NCBI RefSeq assembly: GCF_040882025.1
Contig: NZ_JBBECC010000007.1
Coordinates: 1-48,069 of the forward strand
Direction of reading: 5' to 3'
Length of the DNA: 48,069 nucleotides
Source: Parvibaculum sp040882025
Lineage (GTDB): Bacteria > Pseudomonadota > Alphaproteobacteria > Parvibaculales > Parvibaculaceae
Below, one piece after another: positions 16,233 to 24,363 of this stretch; position 1 is the stretch's first letter; every line of letters starts with the position of its first letter. Under the pieces are notes generated by a model, which saw only the letters and a program-made list of their open reading frames with translations, was not told the DNA's origin and searched no databases. Position numbers and translations under genes: made by a program.

Positions 16233-16266
16233 CGTCTCGAAATATATAATACGAGACGTATCGTAT
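16233..16266. promoter_or_regulatory. Operator palindromes and promoter between TetR and SDR genes
   Basis: Two overlapping inverted repeats are visible: CGTCTCG (16233-16239) with CGAGACG (16252-16258), and ATACGA (16249-16254) with TCGTAT (16261-16266), spacer six bases. A plus-strand promoter, TTGTAA at 16220-16225 and TATATA at 16243-16248 with 17-bp spacing, runs through them. This is the expected place for the adjacent TetR protein to bind; binding is inferred. Confidence 0.6.
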
Positions 16267-16284
16267 CGAAATAGGGAGCGCCAT

Positions 16285-17133
16285 ATGAGCAAGATCGCCA
16301 TCGTGACCGGCGGCAACCGGGGCCTTGGGCTGGCTCTGGTGCGGGGGCTTTGCCGGCTTCTTGGCCCTGATGCGGCCGTCTACCTGACCGCGCGCGACGA
16401 GACAAAGGGACGCGCGGCGATGACCCAGCTCGTGGCGGAAGGCCTCGCGCCAAAATTCGAACAGCTCGACATTGCAGACCCCGCGAGCATCACGGCTCTC
16501 GCAGCCGAGATGAAAAAGCGGCATGGCGGCGTAGATATTCTGATTCAGAATGCAGCCTATGCGCCCAAACCCGGCCCGACAAAGCTCGAAGAAGCGCGCC
16601 TTACCATCGACACCAACAATCATGGTACGGCACATATGCTCACGGCCTTCCGCCCCCTGCTCCGCCCGGGCGCGCGCGTCGTCATCGTTGCGTCTGGCTA
16701 CGGCACACTGGAAAGCCTCGACGCACGGCTTCATCCGCTTTTCGAAAATGTCGGGCCAGAGGATGTCGAACGCAATCTCGAAAGCTATCTGGCGTCGCTG
16801 GCCAAGCGTCGTGCACAAGACGAGGGCTGGCCGGATTGGGTAAATCCAATATCCAAAATCGGCCAGGTAGCTCTGACACGCGCTTTCGCGCGTGAGCTTG
16901 CAGCCGACGCAAACGCACCTGCGGACATCGTCGTCAACGCCGCCTGCCCCGGCTGGATGATCACCGACGCATCACGGCCTTACCTCGACCAGCTCGATCC
17001 CTCGATCGAACCGAAAATGCCCGACGATGCGGCGGGTGACGTGATCTGGCTTGCGACGCTGCCGGCAGGCACGGCGGCACCCTACGGCGAACTTGTTCAA
17101 TACCGGAAAATCATTCCCTTCGCGACGTCATGA
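16285..17133 (+). CDS. Short-chain dehydrogenase/reductase, carbonyl-reductase-like, atypical active site
   Basis: The 282-residue protein is a classical SDR similar in layout to carbonyl reductase: TGGNRGLG (residues 8-15) binds NAD(P), NNHG (111-114) and VASGYG with Ser137 follow, and WVNPISKIGQVALTR holds Lys191. The catalytic Tyr expected four residues before the Lys is Asn187. This should abolish or greatly change ordinary reductase activity, so the protein may bind cofactor for another purpose. The ATG at 16285 has an AGGGAG site. It is divergent from the TetR gene and converges on the LysE gene, with three bases between stops. Confidence 0.9.
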   Translation: MSKIAIVTGGNRGLGLALVRGLCRLLGPDAAVYLTARDETKGRAAMTQLVAEGLAPKFEQLDIADPASITALAAEMKKRHGGVDILIQNAAYAPKPGPTKLEEARLTIDTNNHGTAHMLTAFRPLLRPGARVVIVASGYGTLESLDARLHPLFENVGPEDVERNLESYLASLAKRRAQDEGWPDWVNPISKIGQVALTRAFARELAADANAPADIVVNAACPGWMITDASRPYLDQLDPSIEPKMPDDAAGDVIWLATLPAGTAAPYGELVQYRKIIPFATS

Positions 17134-17136
17134 CCG

Positions 17137-17730
17137 TCAGACGGCCAGCGCCACCCCGACACTGACGACCATGAAAAGCGAGGCGGAAACGGCGATCACC
17201 CGCATCACACGAGCATCGCGAACAAAGAGGCGGATCGCGTCGCCGCCGAGGCCCCAGAGCGAAGTCGCCATCATCATCAGGACCATGCTGATCGCGACAA
17301 GCGCGACGGCCTGCGGGGCATAAGGCGCCTCCGGTGCGACGAAAGCCGTGAACACCATCAGTGTCTGCACATAAGCTTTCGGGTTGGCCGGATGCAGGAG
17401 GATGCCCGCCCAGAAAGAGGGCGCAACCTCATGTGGACGCCCGCCAAAGCCTGCCAGCGCAAGCTTCCAGGCAAGCCAGCAGATATAAGCGAAGCCGAAA
17501 ATCTTCAGCGCCAGAAAAACTTCCGGCAGCGTGACCAGCAGCGCGCCGAGACCAAGCGCGCCGGCCACGATGACGAAGAAGCCGCCGAGCCAGATACCGA
17601 GAAGATAGGGAAGCGCACGGCCAAGGCCGAGCGATGCGCCGACCGACAGAAGGCTGAGATTGGCGGGTCCGGGTGTGAAGCTCATCGTGGCGACGAAGAC
17701 GGCGCCGAGGGCCAGGGTTTCAAGGGGCAT
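17137..17730 (-). CDS. LysE/RhtB family amino-acid exporter
   Basis: The 197-residue inner-membrane protein has about six helices and the family signature MSFTPGPANLSLLSVGASLG near the N-terminus, plus HPANPKAYVQTLMVF in the middle. LysE/RhtB proteins export amino acids such as lysine, homoserine or threonine. It begins 33 nt after the PhzF gene on the same strand, and a MocR regulator is divergent from PhzF, so all three may respond to one amino-acid-like compound. The substrate cannot be told from sequence. Confidence 0.92.
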   Translation of the reverse strand: MPLETLALGAVFVATMSFTPGPANLSLLSVGASLGLGRALPYLLGIWLGGFFVIVAGALGLGALLVTLPEVFLALKIFGFAYICWLAWKLALAGFGGRPHEVAPSFWAGILLHPANPKAYVQTLMVFTAFVAPEAPYAPQAVALVAISMVLMMMATSLWGLGGDAIRLFVRDARVMRVIAVSASLFMVVSVGVALAV

Positions 17731-17763
17731 GATGTGACCGGAAAGGGAGTGAACCCGGAGAGA

Positions 17764-18561
17764 TCAGAAGGAAATCTCGCCCTTCATGTAGTCGGCGCAG
17801 CGGCCGCGAATGATCGTGCGCTCGCCGGCATCCGTGCAGCGCAGCGTACCGCCGCGCGCCGACACCTGCCGCGCGACGAGATCGTTCTTGCCGAGTTTCT
17901 TTGCCCAGTAGGGAACAAGCGTGCAATGCACAGCACCCGTCACCGGGTCTTCGTCGATGCCATGCACGGGCGCGAAGACGCGCGAAACGAAATCGAAACC
18001 CGAATCCTCGTCGCCTGGCGCCGTGACGATCAGCAGCAGGTCGAGCGGCGTCAGCTGCCGCTTCAGAGCGCCGATGTCGGGCGCGAGCGCCTTCACTTCG
18101 GCCGCACTATCGAAAACGGCGAGAAGAAAGGTGGACTTCGCCCAGACGCGCGGGCTCGCGCCGAGCGCCGCGGCGATCTCGGCCTGCGCCGGATAAGGCT
18201 TTGCCGGGTTGGCCGGAAAGTTCATCGCGAGCAGGTCCTCCTCACGCGCAATGGTGAGCCGCCCGCTTTTTGTCTCGAAATGAATTTCGGGCGCCGCATG
18301 GCCGAGATGCGTGAAAAGCACGTGCGCCGAGGCAAGCGTTGCGTGGCCGCAGAGCGGCACCTCGACCGCCGGCGTGAACCAGCGCAGGCGATAGCCCTCG
18401 CCCTCGGGCACGAAGAAAGCCGTTTCGGCAAGATTGTTCTCGGCCGCAACCGCCTGCATGACGGCATCGTCCGGCCAGCTGTCGAGCGGCACAACGGCGG
18501 CCGGGTTGCCTTCGAAAACGCGGTCCGCGAACGCATCGACCTGGTAGAGAACTGCTTTCAT
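17764..18561 (-). CDS. PhzF family isomerase-like protein
   Basis: The 265-residue protein has the PhzF fold: DAFADRVFEGNPAAVV at the N-terminus, ENNLAETAFF with the catalytic Glu46, PLCGHATLASAH, and DEDPVTGAVHCTL in the second half. PhzF proteins isomerise small compounds, as in phenazine synthesis, but most relatives have unknown substrates; no phenazine genes are here. The ATG at 18561 matches the family N-terminus (an ATG two codons earlier, at 18567, is also possible). It is divergent from a MocR regulator and upstream of a LysE exporter. An operator-like palindrome lies 15 bp before the start. Confidence 0.9.
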   Translation of the reverse strand: MKAVLYQVDAFADRVFEGNPAAVVPLDSWPDDAVMQAVAAENNLAETAFFVPEGEGYRLRWFTPAVEVPLCGHATLASAHVLFTHLGHAAPEIHFETKSGRLTIAREEDLLAMNFPANPAKPYPAQAEIAAALGASPRVWAKSTFLLAVFDSAAEVKALAPDIGALKRQLTPLDLLLIVTAPGDEDSGFDFVSRVFAPVHGIDEDPVTGAVHCTLVPYWAKKLGKNDLVARQVSARGGTLRCTDAGERTIIRGRCADYMKGEISF

Positions 18562-18575
18562 CGCCATTATTCCGT

Positions 18576-18591
18576 ATTGTATGGGTACAAT
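18576..18591. promoter_or_regulatory. Operator-like palindrome before phzF
   Basis: ATTGTA-TGGG-TACAAT is a palindrome with perfect 6-bp arms, 15 bp upstream of the PhzF start. Its reverse complement, ATTGTACCCATACAAT, is nearly identical to the site at the MocR start, which suggests one regulator binds both. Confidence 0.6.
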
Positions 18592-18693
18592 TTTGAGGAT
18601 ATAGAATAGAAATCTTGCCATTCGGCTCAAAATCATCGATATTGTGACTGTTTTAGAAAGATGATCCACGTTTAATATGGATTCAATGAGTTT

Positions 18694-18710
18694 ATTGTAC
18701 CCATGACAAT
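18694..18710. promoter_or_regulatory. Operator-like palindrome covering the MocR start codon
   Basis: ATTGTACCCATGACAAT has inverted arms ATTGT/ACAAT and differs from the reverse complement of the PhzF-proximal site by one inserted base. The ATG of the MocR gene (18703) is inside it, so a bound protein could block expression. Autoregulation is inferred. Confidence 0.6.
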
Positions 18711-20133
18711 TTCGCTTTTCGATCCGGCCGGTATCGCCGCCCGTCCCGGCCCGCGCTACAAGGCCATCGCCGACACGCTGAGCGACGCCGTGAAGATGGG
18801 GGCGGCCGCGCCCGGCACCAAGCTGCCGCCGCTACGCGACCTCGCCTATCGGCTTGGCGTCACGGTGGGCACCGTGTCGCGCGCCTATGCGCTGGCGGCA
18901 AGCCGCGGCGAGGTGACGGGCGAAGTCGGACGCGGCACCTATGTGCGCGACCGCAACGCAGGAAGCGGCGCAGGAGCGGGCGTCGGCGCGGCGACGTTCC
19001 ATACCATACCCGACGCGATGCAGGCAGCGATGAAGGCGGCGCTGCCCGCACCTGTCGGCCAGACGGAAATTCTCGGCGCGGCTATGCGGCGCCTCCTCGA
19101 CGCGCTGCCGGATATGCCCGGCCGCTCACCGTTCAACAGCTACCCGCCCGTCGGCGGCACGCCGTATCAGCGCGCGATGGCAGCGAAATGGGTCGCGCAT
19201 GTCGGTTTCGCGCCCGGTGCCGACGAACTGGTGATCTGTTCGGGGACACAACAGGCGATCCTGACCGCAGTCCTTGGTACGACAGAGCCCGGCGACACGA
19301 TCCTGACCGAAGCCCTGACCTACACCGCGATGGTGAACCAGGCAGCGTCGGTGGGGCGGCACGTCGCGCCGGTCGACATCGACGAAGAAGGCCTTGTGCC
19401 GCAGGCGCTCGACCGCGCGGCGCGCGAGACAGGCGCGCGAACCATCTTCGTCGTACCGACCCTGCACAATCCGACCAGCGCCATCATGGGCGAGCGGCGG
19501 CGGCGCGACATCGCCGATGTCGCGCGGGCGTACGGCCTCGCCGTCATCGAGGACGACATTTACGGCAAGCTGGTCGACGACCGCCCGCCGACCATCGCCA
19601 GTTTTTATCCGGAAGGCACGTGGTATGCGACGAGCCTCGCAAAGAGCGTGGCTTGCGGGTTGCGTATCGGCTTTCTGAAACCGCCCGCCGCGCAACTCGA
19701 ACGCGCCCGCGCCATCCAGTACGGCTTCGGCCAGACCGTGCCGCCGTTGATGGCTGAACTTGCCGCCATACTGATCGAAGGCGGCGATGCCGACACGCTC
19801 ACGAGGCGTCAGATGGAGGAAATGCGCGCCCGCCATGCGATGCTGCGCGGAGCGCTTCCGGACGGCAACATCGCAACCCGCAACACCTCGTCCTATGCCT
19901 GGCTCGCCCTGCCCGATGCATGGCGCGCGCATGCTTTCGTCGAGGCGGCGCGGGCGCGTGGCATCGCCATCGCAGCGGGTGAGGACTTCATGGTCGGACG
20001 ACCCGAGCGCGCCTCACGGCATGTGCGGCTTGCGATCGGCCAGCCGCAGACAAGGGATGAGCTTGAAAAGGGTCTCGCCGCCATCGCATCCCTCATGGGT
20101 GAGATACCTATTGAAATTTCGGCGCCAGCATAA
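18703..20133 (+). CDS. MocR/PdxR-type regulator (GntR HTH fused to aminotransferase fold)
   Basis: The 476-residue protein has a GntR winged helix-turn-helix at residues 18-80 (GTKLPPLRDLAYRLGVTVGT) and a class I aminotransferase-like domain from about 120 to the end. The PLP lysine is Lys314 in YATSLAKSVACGLRIG, and VPTLHNPTSAIMG and VIEDDIYGKL are the PLP-pocket motifs. Such proteins sense PLP or an amino-acid adduct and usually control a neighbouring gene. Here the divergent phzF-lysE pair is the obvious target, with matching operator-like sites at both ends of the spacer. Confidence 0.94.
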   Translation: MTISLFDPAGIAARPGPRYKAIADTLSDAVKMGAAAPGTKLPPLRDLAYRLGVTVGTVSRAYALAASRGEVTGEVGRGTYVRDRNAGSGAGAGVGAATFHTIPDAMQAAMKAALPAPVGQTEILGAAMRRLLDALPDMPGRSPFNSYPPVGGTPYQRAMAAKWVAHVGFAPGADELVICSGTQQAILTAVLGTTEPGDTILTEALTYTAMVNQAASVGRHVAPVDIDEEGLVPQALDRAARETGARTIFVVPTLHNPTSAIMGERRRRDIADVARAYGLAVIEDDIYGKLVDDRPPTIASFYPEGTWYATSLAKSVACGLRIGFLKPPAAQLERARAIQYGFGQTVPPLMAELAAILIEGGDADTLTRRQMEEMRARHAMLRGALPDGNIATRNTSSYAWLALPDAWRAHAFVEAARARGIAIAAGEDFMVGRPERASRHVRLAIGQPQTRDELEKGLAAIASLMGEIPIEISAPA

Positions 20134-20194
20134 CGCCTACGGGTGAAACGCTTCGCCTTTCGTGCTAGATTGCAGAAAATACAGGGAGGTGACG

Positions 20195-20665
20195 ATGACC
20201 ACCACGCATGATGCGGTGTTCGTTCGTCCCGCGTGGCCCGATGAAGGCCCGGCGCTTTCTGAGCTCGCGCTCGAAGCAAAGGCCCATTGGGGTTATGACG
20301 CCGAATTCATGGCGCAATGCCGCGACGAACTCACCATCACATCCGAAAAGATTGCAAAGTTTCGTATCCGCGTTGCCGAGATTGACGGTGAACGGGCTGG
20401 TTTCTCGGCAATGGGTGTTGTCGAGAGAATGGCCGATGTCGAAGATCTGTTCGTTGCTCCGCGCTTCATGGGCGTTGGCGTCGGTCATTGCCTGATGCGG
20501 GATATGCTCGATCATGCACGCCGTCACGGCATCCAGTTCGTTCAGGTCGAGGCTGACCCGAACGCAACCGATTTCTATGAGCGGGAGGGGTTCCGCATGT
20601 GTGGCCAGGTACCCTCGGGATCGATACCGGGCCGCAAACTACCGCTAATGGAACTCAGCTTCTAG
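20195..20665 (+). CDS. GNAT family N-acetyltransferase
   Basis: The 156-residue protein has the GNAT core: VEDLFVAPRFMGVGVGHCLM is the acetyl-CoA-binding loop and ADPNATDFYEREGFRMCGQ the C-terminal part. The substrate is unknown. The ATG at 20195 has a GGGAGGTG site. Its stop codon overlaps that of the convergent thiD gene in the sequence CTAG. Confidence 0.92.
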   Translation: MTTTHDAVFVRPAWPDEGPALSELALEAKAHWGYDAEFMAQCRDELTITSEKIAKFRIRVAEIDGERAGFSAMGVVERMADVEDLFVAPRFMGVGVGHCLMRDMLDHARRHGIQFVQVEADPNATDFYEREGFRMCGQVPSGSIPGRKLPLMELSF

Positions 20666-21480
20666 CTCTCGCCATCGTCGCTGAATACGGCGAGAAAATT
20701 GAGTGGGCCATGGCCCTTTCCAAATCCCGGCGCGGTGCGGATCGCCTCATGCACGTAGTCGCGAGCCGTCTCGACGGCGACCGATAGCTCGACACCCTGT
20801 GCAAGAAGCGCGACGATGGCGGAAGCCAGCGTACAGCCCGTGCCATGCGTGTGGCGGGTATCGATGCGCGGCGAGGAAAAAACCTGCATCGTTTCCTGCG
20901 TCGCCAGAACGTCGAAGAGCGTTGCACCATCCAGATGCCCACCTTTGATCAGAACGGCGTCGCAACCGAGTCCAAGCAAGGCATCCGCTGCCGCCTTCTG
21001 GCTATCGAGATCGCTTATCGTCCGCCCCGTCAGCGCCTCGGCCTCCGGGACATTGGGCGTGACGAGCGTTGCAAGTGGAATGAGTACTTCCTTCAGTGCC
21101 GCCACCGCCGATCCGTCGAGCAGCGACGCACCGCCTTTTGCCACCATCACGGGATCGACGACGAGGAACGGCACCTCGGCATGCGCGCCAAGCTCAGCCG
21201 CCACGGCCTCGACGATCGCCGCGCTGTGCAGCATGCCGGTCTTCACCGCATCGGCACCAATGTCGTCAAGCACGGCCTTCATCTGCGCACGCACGATCTC
21301 GACCGGCACCTCATGGATACCGTGGACGCCCAGCGTGTTCTGGGCTGTAATCGCTGTGACCGCCGTCATGGCGAAACCGCCCATCGCGGTGACGCTCTTG
21401 ATGTCGGCCTGGATGCCGGCGCCACCGCTCGAATCCGAACCGGCGACAATGAGGACACGGCCCCTCATGCTCTCGTTCAT
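20662..21480 (-). CDS. thiD: Hydroxymethylpyrimidine (phosphate) kinase ThiD
   Basis: ThiD phosphorylates the pyrimidine made by ThiC, giving HMP pyrophosphate for thiamine synthesis. The 272-residue protein shows AGSDSSGGAGIQADIKS at the N-terminus, VKTGMLHS, DPVMVAKGG and the anion-hole HTHGTGCTLASAI near residue 213. The ATG at 21480 is chosen with a GGAAG site upstream; a start at 21468 is possible. No TPP riboswitch precedes it, unlike thiC. It is divergent from an NTF2-like gene. Confidence 0.96.
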   Translation of the reverse strand: MNESMRGRVLIVAGSDSSGGAGIQADIKSVTAMGGFAMTAVTAITAQNTLGVHGIHEVPVEIVRAQMKAVLDDIGADAVKTGMLHSAAIVEAVAAELGAHAEVPFLVVDPVMVAKGGASLLDGSAVAALKEVLIPLATLVTPNVPEAEALTGRTISDLDSQKAAADALLGLGCDAVLIKGGHLDGATLFDVLATQETMQVFSSPRIDTRHTHGTGCTLASAIVALLAQGVELSVAVETARDYVHEAIRTAPGFGKGHGPLNFLAVFSDDGES

Positions 21481-21593
21481 TAGATGACTTTCTTCCGTTC
21501 CGGCTCTCACGCCACTCAGCATCCAGACCGTTTGACCCGCCATGGCCCCGGGGTTAGGAGTCAAGCGTCGGATAAAATGACAATGGGCCAACT

Positions 21594-21980
21594 ATGACCG
21601 ATTATTCAGCATCCGTCGCCGCTGCCATGAAGTGCCTCGACGATTTCATGGAGGCCTTCAACGCGCGCGATCTGAAGGCTTGGGAGGCGACGTTCAACTT
21701 TCCGAGCGTGCGGCTAGCCTCCGGCAAGCTCGTCATCATCGACAGGCCGGGATGGCACCCCTCCGACACTTTCACGCGTGGTGCTCTCGAGGAGTGGCAT
21801 CACTCCGCATGGGAACGCCGCGTAGTAATCCATGCGGGCGCCGACAAGGTACATTTCGATACTCGCTTCGCGCGCTTTCGCGCCGACGGCAGCGTGATCG
21901 GGCATTTCGACTCGATCTACATCATGACGTGTGAGGATGGACACTGGGGTGTAAAGGGACGATCGAGCTTCGCGCCTTGA
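21594..21980 (+). CDS. NTF2-like/SnoaL-type small protein, unknown function
   Basis: The 128-residue protein begins with a helix, CLDDFMEAFNARDLKAWEATF, then alternating strands such as SGKLVIIDRPGWHPSD and VHFDTRFARFRADGSVIG, ending in WGVKGRSSFAP. This is the cone-shaped NTF2-like fold (SnoaL/DUF4440 type), which binds small hydrophobic ligands or acts as an isomerase or dehydratase. No catalytic residue can be assigned. It stands between thiD (divergent) and glmM (convergent, 11 nt between stops). Confidence 0.8.
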   Translation: MTDYSASVAAAMKCLDDFMEAFNARDLKAWEATFNFPSVRLASGKLVIIDRPGWHPSDTFTRGALEEWHHSAWERRVVIHAGADKVHFDTRFARFRADGSVIGHFDSIYIMTCEDGHWGVKGRSSFAP

Positions 21981-21991
21981 CGGGCCGCCGC

Positions 21992-23338
21992 TCAGGCCGC
22001 GTTGTGTTCGATCGCGGAAACGATATCGCCAACGACAGACCTGACAAGGCCTTCGTCGTCGCCTTCGCCCATAACGCGGATCAAGGGTTCGGTGCCCGAC
22101 TTGCGGATTACGAGACGCCCGGTCTTGCCGAGACGTGCTTCGCCATCGCGGATCGCTTCTTCCACTTCCTTTTCCCGCAGCGGCTCGCCACGTTTGAAGC
22201 GAACATTTTTGAGAAGCTGAGGCAGAGGATCAAAGAGATGGCAGAGCTCACTTATCGGTCTGGTGCCGCTTTTCAGCACAGCAAGAACCTGTAGGGCGGC
22301 TATCAGGCCGTCACCAGTTGTTGAAAAGTCCTTCAGCACGATATGGCCTGACTGCTCGCCACCAACATTGTAGCCGTGCTGCCGCATATATTCGACGACA
22401 TAGCGGTCGCCAACCTGTGTGCGCACAAGATCGAGATCGAGCGATTTGAGAAACCGTTCAAGCCCCAGATTGGACATGACCGTGGCGACGACACCAGGCG
22501 CCGACAGCGTTCCCATTTCCTTCCAGTGGCGGGCAATGAGACCCATGATCTGATCGCCATCGACGATCTTGCCGTTTTCATCCGCGACAATCAGACGGTC
22601 GGCATCGCCGTCGAGCGCAATACCTATATCGGCCCGGCGTTCGCGCACCGCCGCGCACATGCGTTCCGGCGCCGTCGAACCGCAATCCTCATTGATATTA
22701 AAGCCGTTGGGATCGGTGCCCACCTGCACGACGTCGGCACCGAGTTCCCAGAGCACGGCGGGCGCGACCTTGTAGGCGGCGCCGTTGGCGCAGTCGATGA
22801 CGATACGCAAACCTTCCAGCGTCTGCTGCTTCGGGAAGGTGTGCTTCACATGCTCGATATAGCGCGCCTGCGCATCCTCGATACGCTTGGCACGACCAAG
22901 ATCGCGTGAGCCGGCGAGATTGTCGGCCAGCCCGTTGTCCATGTGATGTTCGATCGCGAGCTCCACCTCATCGGAGAGCTTGAAGCCATCCGGTCCGAAG
23001 AGCTTGATGCCGTTATCCTCGAAGGAGTTGTGCGACGCGGAGATCATCACACCGAGATCGGCGCGCAGCGAGCGCGTCAACATGGCAACCGCCGGCGTCG
23101 GCAGCGGCCCGAACAGAAAGACGTCCATGCCCATCGAGGTGAAACCGGCAGTGAGCGCCGGTTCGATCATGTAGCCCGACAACCGTGTGTCCTTGCCGAT
23201 CACGACACGATGGCGATGATCGCCGCGCCGGAAAACACGGCCTGCTGCCATGCCAATGCGCAACGCCGTCTCTGCGGTCATGTGCCCGGAATTCGCCTTG
23301 CCGCGAATGCCATCGGTCCCGAAATATTTGCGCGACAT
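21992..23338 (-). CDS. glmM: Phosphoglucosamine mutase GlmM
   Basis: GlmM interconverts glucosamine-6-phosphate and glucosamine-1-phosphate for peptidoglycan and lipopolysaccharide. The 448-residue protein has FGTDGIRG at the N-terminus, the phosphoserine loop ISASHNSFEDNG with Ser102, the metal loop IALDGDADRL, the sugar loop GGEQSGHIVL and the phosphate-binding RKSGTEPLIRVM. The ATG at 23338 matches the family start. It lies 161 nt after folP on the same strand, an order seen in many proteobacteria. Confidence 0.98.
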   Translation of the reverse strand: MSRKYFGTDGIRGKANSGHMTAETALRIGMAAGRVFRRGDHRHRVVIGKDTRLSGYMIEPALTAGFTSMGMDVFLFGPLPTPAVAMLTRSLRADLGVMISASHNSFEDNGIKLFGPDGFKLSDEVELAIEHHMDNGLADNLAGSRDLGRAKRIEDAQARYIEHVKHTFPKQQTLEGLRIVIDCANGAAYKVAPAVLWELGADVVQVGTDPNGFNINEDCGSTAPERMCAAVRERRADIGIALDGDADRLIVADENGKIVDGDQIMGLIARHWKEMGTLSAPGVVATVMSNLGLERFLKSLDLDLVRTQVGDRYVVEYMRQHGYNVGGEQSGHIVLKDFSTTGDGLIAALQVLAVLKSGTRPISELCHLFDPLPQLLKNVRFKRGEPLREKEVEEAIRDGEARLGKTGRLVIRKSGTEPLIRVMGEGDDEGLVRSVVGDIVSAIEHNAA

Positions 23339-23499
23339 CAGTCGAACGGTCCTTGCGCCTTGTCTCTTCAATTTCGGCCTGCCAGCGCCCCCCAATTCGG
23401 ACCCCGACCTGCTCCCTCAATAACTACAATACGCAGCATATGTGGCGGATATTAGAATTCTATGAGCCCATTGCAGTTAACGTTTTCTTGCCAAATCTT

Positions 23500-24324
23500 T
23501 CATTGGCGCCCTTTCAGGGCAGCGCGGACCGCCAGGGCATCAGCAAGCGGACCCGGTTCGTGAGTGCGGATGTAGTCCGCGCCACCGGTTGTCGCAAGCA
23601 ATTCGGCGGCAAGGCTGGCTGCGCCCGCCTCCTGCGGCGAACGGCCGGTGACGGCGCGCAGGAAGGATTTCCGCGACACCGAAACGAGCAGCGGCAGCCC
23701 AAAACGGGATTTGAGCTCGCCCAGCCGCGCCAGCACCTCGAACGAAGTCTCGGGCGTCGGCCCCAGGAAAAAGCCCATGCCGGGATCGAGGATCAGGCGG
23801 TCCCGCGCAACGCCAGCCCTTTCGAGCCGCGCGATCCGCGCCTCGAAGAAGCGGCAAATGTGTTCGACGATGTCGCCCTCGGGCGCGGCGCGCCTATCGG
23901 CATTGCCGCGGCCCTGGATCGAATGCATGACGATCAGGCGTGCATCGGACGCGGCGAGCGCCGGGTGAAAATGCGCCTCGTTGAAGCCCTGAATATCATT
24001 CAGGTAGCGCGCGCCATGGACAAGCGCATGGGCTTGCGTTTCCGGCTGGAAGCTGTCGACCGACACGGCAATGCCGTCCGCAGCGAGCGCTTCCAGCACC
24101 GGCGCGAGGCGGCGTATCTCCTCCTCGGGCGGAACGGGCGTGGCATCGGGATTGGAGGAGGCCGGCCCGAGATCGACGACATGCGCCCCATCGGCGACGA
24201 GCCGGCGTGCATGGGCGATGGCAGCGTCGGGCGCGAAATACTTGCCGCCATCCGAAAAGCTGTCCGGCGTGATGTTGACGATGCCGAAAATCAAGGGGCA
24301 CTGGAACATGGCGATTTCTAGCAT
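23500..24324 (-). CDS. folP: Dihydropteroate synthase, Sul-like
   Basis: The enzyme condenses dihydropterin pyrophosphate with p-aminobenzoate in folate synthesis and is the sulfonamide target. FGIVNITPDSFSDGGKYFAP opens the barrel. The next loop reads DLGPASSNPDA, where classical FolP has GGESTRPGA; GPASSNPDA is what I recall from plasmid Sul2, and Sul1 is close. DSFQPETQAHAL, LNDIQGF, LDPGMGFFLG and LLVSVSRKSFLRA also follow Sul rather than E. coli FolP. The region from DPG to LPLL is about three residues longer than E. coli FolP by remembered alignment. Start choice: ATG at 24324 has a GGAAG site; ATG at 24312 gives the same N-terminal length as Sul2. Natural sulfonamide resistance is inference. 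Confidence 0.95.
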   Translation of the reverse strand: MLEIAMFQCPLIFGIVNITPDSFSDGGKYFAPDAAIAHARRLVADGAHVVDLGPASSNPDATPVPPEEEIRRLAPVLEALAADGIAVSVDSFQPETQAHALVHGARYLNDIQGFNEAHFHPALAASDARLIVMHSIQGRGNADRRAAPEGDIVEHICRFFEARIARLERAGVARDRLILDPGMGFFLGPTPETSFEVLARLGELKSRFGLPLLVSVSRKSFLRAVTGRSPQEAGAASLAAELLATTGGADYIRTHEPGPLADALAVRAALKGRQ

Positions 24325-24363
24325 GCCAGCCGCTTCCGATACAGATGCGGGCAGCGGCACGGT

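Noticed and set aside
23339..23499. Possible promoter or mobile-element trace in the AT-richer folP-glmM gap
   Set aside because: No terminal repeats, no target duplication and no clear -35/-10 pair were seen; it is noted only as the junction to compare with sul2 plasmids.
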